From NCBI GenBank assembly GCA_017480745.1, contig JAFUSA010000017.1, positions 80,174 to 120,985 on the forward strand: a stretch of DNA of 40,812 nucleotides, given 5' to 3'. Both the position numbers and the translations under genes were made by a program. Below the pieces are notes generated by a model. The model was given only the letters and a program-made list of their open reading frames with translations. It was not told the DNA's origin and did no database searches. Shown in pieces: positions 33,965 through 40,727 of this stretch (positions are counted from its first letter, which is position 1; each line of letters begins with the position of its first letter). This stretch comes from Alphaproteobacteria bacterium (lineage in GTDB: Bacteria > Pseudomonadota > Alphaproteobacteria > RF32 > CAG-239).

Positions 33965-34177
33965 ATTAAAGTTCCTTTCATTTAAATTGTTGTTAAAGAT
34001 CCAAAAAATAACCACCTTATGAGGTGGCTGGAAAGTGATAACTATCAAATCGAATAGTGTCGCGTATTCACTATTGTATTATTTCGCGACTTTCCAGCCA
34101 TAGCTGGAACTGTTTTAACGTCATTATTGACGCGATTTGAGAGGTTATCACACCCCAGATGAATTTTACCTCATCAT
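33965..34177 (-). ncRNA. Class A structured leader RNA of pilin 6
   Basis: About 213 nt. Hairpin I is GAGGT...ACCTC with the loop ATCTGGGGTGTGA, hairpin II CGTCA-ATAA-TGACG, hairpin III TTCCAGC-TAT-GGCTGGAA, and hairpin IV GTCGCG...CGCGAC. The ACTAT...ATAGT hairpin follows, then ACTTTCCAGCC and a terminator-like hairpin. It is the most diverged class A copy and so the most informative. GGCTGGAAAGT (34089-34099, minus sense) is an exact 11-nt complement of ACTTTCCAGCC (34026-34036, minus sense). Confidence 0.7.
34003..34029 (-). terminator. Terminator-like hairpin inside the pilin 6 leader
   Basis: Minus strand: CCACCT, loop CATA, AGGTGG, then TTATTTTTT. The same place in pilins 3 and 5 has CCGCC/GGCGG, so both sides changed together. 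Confidence 0.75.
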
Positions 34178-34183
34178 GTGTAT

Positions 34184-34211
34184 ATCATAGCATAAGAAAA
34201 TTAAAAGTCAA
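34184..34211 (-). promoter_or_regulatory. Extended -10 promoter of pilin 6 leader
   Basis: Minus strand: TTGACT (34211-34206), 16-bp spacer ending TTATGC, then TATGAT (34189-34184). Confidence 0.73.
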
Positions 34212-34379
34212 GAAAAGATATAAAATTTATCTTCTCCGGTCATAAATCTGTTTTTTTTTGAATAGTCTTGTCTTGTAAAAAATTAACAATTTGCAAAATA
34301 AATACTAAACATTTATAAAAAAGTGTGTTAAGGTGTGCTCAATACACTAAATATTTGTTATTATAGCAAGAGGATCGTT

Positions 34380-35087
34380 ATGTTAAAAAATATACTTATA
34401 AGTATTGCCTGCATAGTAGTCATTTTAGCGGCAGGAGGATTTTATGTTTATTCACAACGCGATGTAATCGCTGAAAATATTGCGGAATACGCCACACAAA
34501 ATAAGCCCATTACCCCACCGACACCGGTCACCGAAAATAACACTCAAAATGAGGAAAAACAATGGAATAACGCCGCAAAACAATCCTCAGCAAAAAAAGC
34601 AAAAAACAATCCGGTAACACCTACACAATCAGGCAAAAAATCAAAAAATAAAGGAGAAAAATCTAATTATGCCTCTGCTGTTAAAACGCTTGCCGGCTCT
34701 GCTCCGCAAAGCAATTTAGGTAACGCGGCGCAGAAAGTTTCTACTTTTTTGGGATTTGGCCCACTGAAAACAAAAGCCAATAAGGAAAACAGTAACTATA
34801 ATGCCCAAGGTCAAACCTTATTGATGAATTTATGCAAAACCGGCGTAGATGTAAAATCGTTAGATATGGTTGTTAAATACGGCGCCGATATTAATGCCAA
34901 AGATAATAACGGTCGCACGGCTCTGATGTATGCTGTTGCATTTAATCCCAATCCGGAAGTTGTAAAATATTTGTTAGCTCACGGAGCAGATGCTAAAATA
35001 ACCGATTTACAGGGGAAAACCGCTCTTGATTATGCTTCGGATAACGAAATTATCCAGTTATTAAAGCGATCAATGTATAAAAACTAA
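34380..35087 (+). CDS. Membrane-anchored ankyrin-repeat protein
   Basis: 235 residues. One N-terminal membrane segment or uncleaved signal (LKNILISIACIVVILAAGGFYVY, about 2-24) is followed by a disordered Pro/Thr/Lys-rich linker (about 40-140). Two to three ankyrin repeats follow: GQTLLMNLCKTGVD, 'GADINAKDNNGRTALMYAV' and 'GADAKITDLQGKTALDYA'. The ATG at 34380 has AAGAGGA upstream and begins right at the hydrophobic segment. The repeats would face the periplasm. Its partner is unknown. The 168 bp before it are AT-rich with no clear promoter. Confidence 0.85.
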   Translation: MLKNILISIACIVVILAAGGFYVYSQRDVIAENIAEYATQNKPITPPTPVTENNTQNEEKQWNNAAKQSSAKKAKNNPVTPTQSGKKSKNKGEKSNYASAVKTLAGSAPQSNLGNAAQKVSTFLGFGPLKTKANKENSNYNAQGQTLLMNLCKTGVDVKSLDMVVKYGADINAKDNNGRTALMYAVAFNPNPEVVKYLLAHGADAKITDLQGKTALDYASDNEIIQLLKRSMYKN

Positions 35088-35097
35088 ATACATGCTC

Positions 35098-35143
35098 AAA
35101 AAAAAGCCCGCTTGATGCAACATACACAGCGGGTTTTATTTTT
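35098..35143. terminator. Bidirectional terminator between ankyrin gene and pilin 7
   Basis: GCCCGCT (35106-35112) pairs with AGCGGGT, flanked by an A-run on the left and TTTTATTTTT on the right, so it suits both converging genes. Confidence 0.8.
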
Positions 35144-35164
35144 AGGTTAAACTTTTAAGTTATT

Positions 35165-35791
35165 TTAAAGTTCTTCCGGCCACGCGCCTTTATTTATATC
35201 TTCATCAAAATATAAAACCAAATCCGACAAACCGTCGTCAGAAGAGCAAGCCTGTGTAACTTTTACCATATCAGCCGGCGTTTTTAATGTATAATTTACA
35301 GCGCCTGCTTCCGAGGTGTGGAAAGTATTATTAATATAAAGCACCGGAACATTAGCCGAATACCAATCTTGCGACGAAAGTTCAATACATGCTTCAGTAG
35401 GAACGGAGTGCAGCGACACCACAAATGCCGATGTATTAAACGCGGCAATTCGCATAATATCACCCCATTCGTTCAAAATATATGATGTAAAAGTATTAGT
35501 GGTTGTCGGTGTATCAGATATCATATTTGCCGGCACAATATTAGTTTTCTTAATCAGATTTATACCGGCCTCAGTTCCGGAATCTAAACCGGTAAAACTA
35601 CGTTGCGGAGCAAAAAAGGCACGCACATTGCCGGCAATCAGAGCTATTTCAGACATGGTTTTGTTTATACGATATCGCATCATTGCCTTGGAATATCCCA
35701 CCAAGCCGCCGACTGACAGAACGCCAACAATAGAGAGAACACCAAGCATCTCTATCATACTTCTGCTACAATCTTGAACATTAACTTTCAT
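35165..35791 (-). CDS. Type IV pilin-like protein, divergent member (pilin 7)
   Basis: 208 residues, the shortest full member. The ATG at 35791 (AAAGAGAG ahead) is preferred over the TTG at 35815. The leader is only nine residues (MKVNVQDCS), and the predicted cleavage would follow Ser, not Gly, before RSMIE; prepilin peptidases normally need Gly. The helix is SIVGVLSVGGLVGYSKAM. The conserved pair Cys is in TEACIELSSQDW and VTQACSSD. It has the same promoter design as the others but no structured leader, so it is either the ancestral state or a member that lost the leader. Confidence 0.85.
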   Translation of the reverse strand: MKVNVQDCSRSMIEMLGVLSIVGVLSVGGLVGYSKAMMRYRINKTMSEIALIAGNVRAFFAPQRSFTGLDSGTEAGINLIKKTNIVPANMISDTPTTTNTFTSYILNEWGDIMRIAAFNTSAFVVSLHSVPTEACIELSSQDWYSANVPVLYINNTFHTSEAGAVNYTLKTPADMVKVTQACSSDDGLSDLVLYFDEDINKGAWPEEL

Positions 35792-35869
35792 TCTAACACT
35801 CTCTTTTAACACCAACTTTCGGTCATTTCTTTAACACAAACGTCGACATGCTATTTGAAACTCTGTCAT

Positions 35870-35897
35870 ATTATAGCACAAATTTTTTTAATGTAAA
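35870..35897 (-). promoter_or_regulatory. Extended -10 promoter of pilin 7
   Basis: Minus strand: TTTACA (35897-35892), 16-bp spacer ending TGC, then a perfect TATAAT (35875-35870). The resulting untranslated region is only about 72 nt. Confidence 0.72.
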
Positions 35898-35958
35898 GTA
35901 AAAAAATATAAAAAAATTGATTTTCATAAATAAAGCTCTTTCTTTACTCTTTAAAAGC

Positions 35959-35993
35959 GAACAGGCCTTTCCCTTGTGGGGAAAGACCTGTTC
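35959..35993. terminator. Hairpin after the outer-membrane protein gene
   Basis: GAACAGG and CCTGTTC enclose CTTTCCC...GGGGAAAG. It is a strong stem beyond the stop at 36009; the T-run is weak. Confidence 0.6.
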
Positions 35994-36008
35994 TATTAGA
36001 TTGTAAGA

Positions 36009-36851
36009 TTAATATCTCTCAACTGTTGCCTTGGCGCGAGCCATTTTCTTGGCCTGAGATTTTGTAAGACCCATAGATTTCAGAGCCTTGTTGTCCCACT
36101 TTGCTCCACGGAAGAGCGTAAATGTAACACCAACCTCAGCCTTTACCTGACCATGCCATTCGGTGCCGTCAGATGTATAACGCTGTTGGTAACCGTAGCC
36201 ACCCTGAGCGAACACATGGATAGGAGTTCCCCAGAACTTATACTCAGCACGAAGCTTCAAAGCGCCACCTTGTGTGAACCCCTTGAACTCCACGTCGTTG
36301 AACGATGAAATGTTGCCATTCACCTGAACATCTGTGTGGTAATCGTAGTTGAGCATTAAGTTGTACTCCGGCATAAGCCAGAACTGGAGATGATGATTGC
36401 AGAAATCGGCAACTTTAATCATCGGAGCGATGCCAACAGTGATACCGACAAACGGATCATGGCGGTCAGCATCAACCTTGTTGTAGTGGTTCGGTGTCCA
36501 TACGAATGATGTCTCCAAACCAAAGTGGCGACCTTCCCAACCGGCAACCAATCCTCCTCCGAAGTCAGTATTTCCTTCAAAGTTGCTCATGGCTCCCATC
36601 AGACCGATGTAGGGACCGCAGTTTTTTGCCGACCACAGGATTCTCGGCTCCGGATCATTCCCCACGTAGTAAGGAATGTTATCGGTGTAGAGATCCTTCT
36701 CCTTCTTGTACTTCATATATTCGAAGTCATTGAGTGACTTCTCATACTGAGCGGCGCGAAGGCTGTCGTTATTAACTTGCTCGTTGTTCTGAGCGTTAAC
36801 ACTTGCGGTCATTGCGATTGCAGCGATTGCTGCGAAGATATATTTCTTCAT
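36009..36851 (-). CDS. Bacteroidetes-type outer-membrane beta-barrel protein
   Basis: 280 residues with signal peptide MKKYIFAAIAAIAMTASVNA, cut before Gln (AQNN), the style common in Bacteroidetes. A charged helical stretch (about 25-55) precedes a series of alternating strands rich in Gly and aromatics (GPYIGLMGAMSNFEG, GLVAGWEGRHFGLETSF and others), typical of a small barrel porin-like protein. A basic tail (KSQAKKMARAKATVERY) is unusual for a barrel end. No Shine-Dalgarno precedes the ATG (CTAAAAACAATT), and G+C is visibly higher than in neighbours. It is likely acquired from Bacteroidales. The precise family is not recognised. Confidence 0.8.
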   Translation of the reverse strand: MKKYIFAAIAAIAMTASVNAQNNEQVNNDSLRAAQYEKSLNDFEYMKYKKEKDLYTDNIPYYVGNDPEPRILWSAKNCGPYIGLMGAMSNFEGNTDFGGGLVAGWEGRHFGLETSFVWTPNHYNKVDADRHDPFVGITVGIAPMIKVADFCNHHLQFWLMPEYNLMLNYDYHTDVQVNGNISSFNDVEFKGFTQGGALKLRAEYKFWGTPIHVFAQGGYGYQQRYTSDGTEWHGQVKAEVGVTFTLFRGAKWDNKALKSMGLTKSQAKKMARAKATVERY

Positions 36852-36949
36852 AATTGTTTTTAGTTTTTTGTGGAAGGGCTAAGCCGAAGCTTTCGCCCCT
36901 CCGGATGAATTAAATTAACTTAACTTATTTATACTCTGGTTCGTGGCTA

Positions 36950-39202
36950 TTACTTCCAAGAACCGAGAGTGCTGGTAAGCGTACCATCAGAGGTAACCTT
37001 CAAGTTGTGCTCGTTAGAGAACACAGTGGGCAGACCGTTAGAAGCGACTTTACCGTTATCCCAATTAAGAGAACCGGAAGCAGTGTCATAAGGCACAGAG
37101 TCAACATTCTTATTGTCAGCCGAAGCCCAGAGCATATAGTCACCCTCGTTGGAAGCAATGGTGTTAACCCATGTTCTGCTACCATTAACCTTAGCATAAC
37201 TTGCACTGTTATAGCGGCTCTCCTTTGTCCACTCAACATAGTTGAAATTGAACTCGGGAGCTGTGGCATTCTTGCGAACAATAACTGGCAACACAGCCTT
37301 TTCGAAGTGCAGCGACCATACATAAACGTATGTGCTGTGGTCCTCATTGCGAGCAACAGTCTCAACTGCGCTGAGCAACTTGCCCCACTCCTTCGGGAAG
37401 AACGTGTTGTTGGCTACCTTGATTGTGCCGGGAACGCTACTCTTCTTCACATTGCTGCTGAAAGTGTAGGTCAGCACATCGGTATACTTGTAAACATCAA
37501 AATCACCTTCTTTCACGCCGGCGCCAACACTTGCATTATCGCTAACAGAAACTTCGTCAGTACCGAAGTCAAAAGTATGTTCACGATAAGTTACGGAGAT
37601 TGTGTTGATGTCAACTGCGGTCCATTTGTTTGTCTGAGCTGCGGCACCATCAAGGTTAACAGTAGACGTGATAGAACGCTGTTCACGAACCCAATTCCAG
37701 GTAGCAGTGTTGTTGTTGCTCTTTCCGTTTTGCTTCTGAGAGTTGACAAGCTTAGCAACCAAACCGGTAGTGGTCTGAGTATTGCTGTTAGCTTCAACTG
37801 TCCAGTTGCTCTGCGGGTTGAGCTGACGTGCGAAAGTGCGTGCGAAGTGAGTGGTGTCGTTGATGTTATTGCTCCAGTAGACAATGTAGTCAACCTTCAC
37901 AGTAATCAAAGAATCACTAATTTCCTTTACAGCGCTCTTGCCATCAAAGCCCTCGTCAATAATCTTGACTTCCTCTGCCTTGTAAAGATTAACACTTTCG
38001 TTCAAATCCTGATCAAAGCCAAGATAAGAAGTGTGAATCTCGTTAGTGAGGATGGCCTTATCCATACCCTTTTTATCGGAGGTAACGTTAGCAACATGAG
38101 TGTCAGCAGCAGTCTCATTCACCTCTACATCAACATAGGGGTACTCAACAGTGATGAACTCGTCGGCATACACGCAACGCTCGTGATAGAAAGTATAGGC
38201 AGTGGCAATATTATCAACTGTATTAGAAAGATCAGAGCTGTAATTGTCTGTGCGACCGAAAACAGTCCAACCATCCTGCACACTCTCAACGCTATTTTCA
38301 GTTGTACCGGAAATGACATTACCATTCTTAACCAAATTAAAATCAAAGTTATCAACATTCTTGTTATAAGTGTCGATGCCCTTGAAATTGCGGTTCAGAA
38401 CGTAGCTGCGCGAGAAGCTCTCGGTTTCTCCACTTTTGAAAGTGAATACTTCCTCGAACGAACACCTTTCAGTGTTAGCGTCAATTACCTCACGGGTAAC
38501 ATTCACGCTCTCGGCCTTTTCAACATCATTTTTGCTCCAAATATGACGGGTTACAACATCGCGAAGCTTCTTGGTATAGGTATAGTTACCATTGCCAAGA
38601 CCAGTCGTAGTGAACGTCAGCTCAGCTACGATTTCGGTGTTCACAACGTCAGACTCGTAATATTCGGCGGCACGGGTGGTGGCAGCTGCTGTTACGTTTG
38701 CAAGAGAGACAAGCTCAACATTGATCAGAGAATCAGTGGGGAGCGCATACATCTTTCCATTAAACATAACGTATCTTTGCTGGATAGAGCAGTCAACGTA
38801 GGCGATGTTTCCATCTTCCATTGGGAAGGTGTACTTAGTCACATAGTTAACAGATCCATCGGCATTTTCTACTCGCTCAGGCTTGCCGGCTGAACGCTTA
38901 GAGTTAGAGTACTCAACATTGAGGTTTCTGTGTTCCTCAAATATGTTGTAGTTCTGTTCCTCCTCACTCAGCTTGGCATGGCCGTTGCAAGAGTAAGACA
39001 CACTGTGGGTTCTTTCGCCAGCGGTAAGAGACCAATCATAGATATTGTTGACGGGCTCACCTTCGCGGTAGAGGAAGAAATCAAGTTCAGCCTCATTTGC
39101 ATAACCGGAGAACTCTTCGTTTTCGCAAGAAGTGAATACGAAACCCATTACCATAGCGACCATCATCATGATAGTAGCGCTGAAATTTTTCACGTTTGCC
39201 AT
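36950..39202 (-). CDS. Large Bacteroidetes-type surface lipoprotein
   Basis: 750 residues. The ATG at 39202 starts a signal peptide with lipidation Cys26 in FTSCENEEF. The acidic residues right after the Cys match the lipoprotein export signal that sends Bacteroidetes lipoproteins to the cell surface. The rest is beta-rich, Asn/Thr/Ser/Val-rich, and shows loosely repeated segments (for example 'NVTREVIDANTERCSFEEVFTFKSGET' and later 'TYREHTFDFG'), as in large adhesin-like proteins. No catalytic motif is seen. The upstream region is A/T-rich without Shine-Dalgarno. It sits 98 bp before the barrel gene and probably forms one transferred unit with it. Confidence 0.8.
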   Translation of the reverse strand: MANVKNFSATIMMMVAMVMGFVFTSCENEEFSGYANEAELDFFLYREGEPVNNIYDWSLTAGERTHSVSYSCNGHAKLSEEEQNYNIFEEHRNLNVEYSNSKRSAGKPERVENADGSVNYVTKYTFPMEDGNIAYVDCSIQQRYVMFNGKMYALPTDSLINVELVSLANVTAAATTRAAEYYESDVVNTEIVAELTFTTTGLGNGNYTYTKKLRDVVTRHIWSKNDVEKAESVNVTREVIDANTERCSFEEVFTFKSGETESFSRSYVLNRNFKGIDTYNKNVDNFDFNLVKNGNVISGTTENSVESVQDGWTVFGRTDNYSSDLSNTVDNIATAYTFYHERCVYADEFITVEYPYVDVEVNETAADTHVANVTSDKKGMDKAILTNEIHTSYLGFDQDLNESVNLYKAEEVKIIDEGFDGKSAVKEISDSLITVKVDYIVYWSNNINDTTHFARTFARQLNPQSNWTVEANSNTQTTTGLVAKLVNSQKQNGKSNNNTATWNWVREQRSITSTVNLDGAAAQTNKWTAVDINTISVTYREHTFDFGTDEVSVSDNASVGAGVKEGDFDVYKYTDVLTYTFSSNVKKSSVPGTIKVANNTFFPKEWGKLLSAVETVARNEDHSTYVYVWSLHFEKAVLPVIVRKNATAPEFNFNYVEWTKESRYNSASYAKVNGSRTWVNTIASNEGDYMLWASADNKNVDSVPYDTASGSLNWDNGKVASNGLPTVFSNEHNLKVTSDGTLTSTLGSWK

Positions 39203-39560
39203 AATATAAATTTTTTTAATGTTTTTTAATTCTATTTTGGGTGGTTCATATAGCAGGCAAAATCCGAAGAAACTGCCAAAGGGAATGCAATGTCGGCTGA
39301 AAACCATACCTAACACGCATGTATATGAAGTCCCTACTAAAAACAAAAAATCATCCACCGAAAGACAACATTAATTCAAGATATAAATCATGAAATAACA
39401 ATCTTTCAATAAAAATTCTGCAAATAGTAGGACATTGATAATATGTTTAAGTAAGGTTAATGTAACACACTTTTTTCTCTATTGCAAGCAAAAAATTACC
39501 TTTTTTTACAAATTTTGACAAAAAATTTTACATTTTTTTGCATTTTTTTATTTTTTGCTA
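39203..39560. other. Non-coding stretch, AT-rich
   Basis: No gene is supported. The left part is ordinary sequence upstream of the lipoprotein gene. The right part (about 39440-39560) is very T-rich on the plus strand. No -7 TAnnTTTG Bacteroidetes promoter could be placed with confidence. Confidence 0.5.
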
Positions 39561-39589
39561 TTGACAGCGATTTTTTTTCAATGTAATAA
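39561..39589 (+). promoter_or_regulatory. Predicted promoter of tRNA-His
   Basis: A perfect TTGACA (39561-39566), 17-bp spacer, TAATAA (39584-39589), 12 bp before the tRNA. Confidence 0.75.
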
Positions 39590-39601
39590 GGCATAGTTTA
39601 T

Positions 39602-39679
39602 GGCGGATGTAGCTCAGTTGGTTAGAGCGCTGGTTTGTGGTACCAGATGTCGTCAGTTCGAATCTGATCATCCGCCCCA
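39602..39679 (+). tRNA. tRNA-His (anticodon GTG)
   Basis: The acceptor GCGGATG pairs with CATCCGC, with an extra encoded G at 39602 (G-1) opposite C73, then CCA. D-arm GCTC/GAGC, anticodon stem CTGGT/ACCAG with loop TTGTGGT (GTG), T-stem GTCAG/CTGAT. The G-1:C73 pair is the ordinary bacterial identity element, whereas many Alphaproteobacteria have lost it and carry A73. Confidence 0.95.
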
Positions 39680-39722
39680 GATATCAAAAGCACCCTTAGG
39701 GGTGCTTTTTTTCTGATATCTG
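39680..39722 (+). terminator. Terminator after tRNA-His
   Basis: AAAGCACCCTTAGGGGTGCTTT with a T7 run, enclosed by outer arms AGATATC and GATATCT. Confidence 0.9.
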
Positions 39723-39815
39723 AGGGAGGTGGCAGATGCGAACTGACAGGAGTCAGTTTGACTACAAGCGAAAGCGAGACGAGAGTATCGCGGTCGGCTT
39801 AAAGCCGATTCGCAA
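39723..39815. other. Structured non-coding stretch with inverted copy of the tRNA-His T-arm
   Basis: CAGATGCGAACTGAC (39733-39747) is the reverse complement of GTCAGTTCGAATCTG in tRNA-His (39652-39666) at 14 of 15 positions. Local hairpins follow: AACTGAC/GTCAGTT, AGCGAAAGCG, and TCGGCT-TAA-AGCCGA. No open frame is convincing. It may be a tRNA-derived remnant, an old attachment-site relic, or an unknown small RNA. Confidence 0.5.
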
Positions 39816-39847
39816 AATAGAATACAAAACATGTTTAATCAAAGCAA

Positions 39848-39893
39848 AAAAGAATCCCGAAAATCACTTTAAGTAATCTTCGGGATTCTTTTT
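39848..39893. terminator. Bidirectional terminator, lipoprotein side
   Basis: AAAGAATCCCGAA pairs with TTCGGGATTCTTT, with T-runs on both strands. It serves the leftward lipoprotein gene. Confidence 0.82.
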
Positions 39894-39922
39894 ACACATT
39901 CAACATTTTTCAACACAACGCC

Positions 39923-40201
39923 CTACCAACGACGATGATGATGATGCGGACGATAGTGTGGACGCGGCGGAACATAGTAATACCGCGGATAGTAATAGTA
40001 ATAGTAGTAGCCGTAAGCCGGATAGTTATACACAGGGTTACGATAATACACGTTGGTCGTCTTGGTAGTAGAATCTCCCTCAACCGTGGTAATCGTTGCT
40101 ACGCGAGTATAAACCGAATCGTCATAAAAGAGCGAACTGCAACTACTAAGGCTAAGCAGACAAAACATGCCGACAAAAGCCAATAAAATAATCTTTTTCA
40201 T
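39923..40201 (-). CDS. Small Tyr/Pro/His-rich predicted lipoprotein
   Basis: 92 residues with signal MKKIILLAFVGMFCLLSLSSC and lipidation Cys21. A short mid-part (SVYTRVATITTVEGDSTTKT) is followed by a low-complexity tail: a run of Tyr (YGYYYYYYYPRYYY), then alternating Pro, Arg and His (HYRPHHHHRRW). A His/Tyr-rich tail could bind metal ions, but this is only inference. It carries no family mark I know. The ATG lacks a Shine-Dalgarno, so it may be related in origin to the Bacteroidetes-type genes nearby. Confidence 0.7.
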   Translation of the reverse strand: MKKIILLAFVGMFCLLSLSSCSSLFYDDSVYTRVATITTVEGDSTTKTTNVYYRNPVYNYPAYGYYYYYYYPRYYYVPPRPHYRPHHHHRRW

Positions 40202-40369
40202 AATCTTTGAAGTTTATGTGAATACCAAAATTTATATATAAGTGATAACTAAGATTATTATATTATAGTCTAAAAAAATAAATTTGTCCAGTATTTATTT
40301 AAAAAATTTTTCTGTATCCTAAGTGTATGAATTTCAGGCATTATTATCATAAAAAAAATAAACCTGTTA

Positions 40370-40416
40370 ATACTATATATTGTTTATTTACTTTTTGTTA
40401 ATACTATATATAGTAT
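40370..40416 (+). promoter_or_regulatory. Tandem NrdR boxes
   Basis: ATACTATATATTGTTT (40370-40385) and ATACTATATATAGTAT (40401-40416) each match the NrdR consensus ACACWATATATWGTGT at 14 of 16 positions. Their starts are 31 bp apart, about three helical turns, as in known NrdR operators. They lie 48 bp before the NrdD-like start codon. Confidence 0.8.
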
Positions 40417-40463
40417 AAGAAAGATGATGAGTTACATAATAACGATTTTTTGGGAGGAATAGT

Positions 40464-40676
40464 ATGACCGTTATAAATTTTGAAAATATTGCCTTAACAG
40501 ATGCTGAACGTCAACCTTGTGAGGTATGGACACGTGTTATGGGTTATCATCGTCCGGTATCGGAATTTAATCGCGGTAAAAAATCGGAATATTATTCTCG
40601 CAAATGCTTTACAGAAAGCAAAGCCGTTTTGCATATAGATAATAGCAGCGAATCGTGTGCCTGTGCCGCTGAATAG
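40464..40676 (+). CDS. Stand-alone NrdD C-terminal-like protein
   Basis: 70 residues. The core CEVWTRVMGYHRPVSEFNRG then KKSEYYSRKCF matches the extreme C-terminal glycyl-radical end of anaerobic ribonucleotide reductase (pattern RVxGYxxPxxxFNxGKxxE). The catalytic barrel and the four-Cys zinc site of full NrdD are absent, and the tail ends with two Cys (CACAAE). Such short NRDD-family proteins occur in Alphaproteobacteria; their role is not settled. GGGAGGAATAGT precedes the ATG. Two NrdR boxes upstream support a place in the ribonucleotide reductase regulon. No full nrdD is in the window. Confidence 0.8.
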   Translation: MTVINFENIALTDAERQPCEVWTRVMGYHRPVSEFNRGKKSEYYSRKCFTESKAVLHIDNSSESCACAAE

Positions 40677-40702
40677 AATATAAACGATTTAACTCTATAT
40701 AT

Positions 40703-40727
40703 AAACGTTGCCTTCACGGCAACGTTT
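40703..40727 (+). terminator. Hairpin after the NrdD-like gene
   Basis: AAACGTTGCC (40703-40712), loop TTCAC, GGCAACGTTT (40718-40727). A perfect 10-bp stem with only a weak T-run. Confidence 0.6.

Noticed and set aside
33965..34048. Upstream extension of pilin 6 to 34048
   Set aside because: It would translate the end of the leader RNA and its terminator hairpin; the ATG at 33964 has a good ribosome site and matches sister genes.
12340..34200. A CRISPR array or transposon explaining the repeats
   Set aside because: The repeats are leaders and coding segments at separate loci with no regular spacers, no cas genes and no transposase or integrase frame.
37007..38893. A 628-codon open frame on the plus strand
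   Set aside because: It is antisense to the large lipoprotein gene, has no ribosome site or signal, and arises from the base composition of that gene.
36009..39679. A classical tRNA-His integrated island
   Set aside because: The foreign-looking genes lie on the 5' side of the tRNA, no integrase is visible, and no repeat of the tRNA 3' end was found at the far side.
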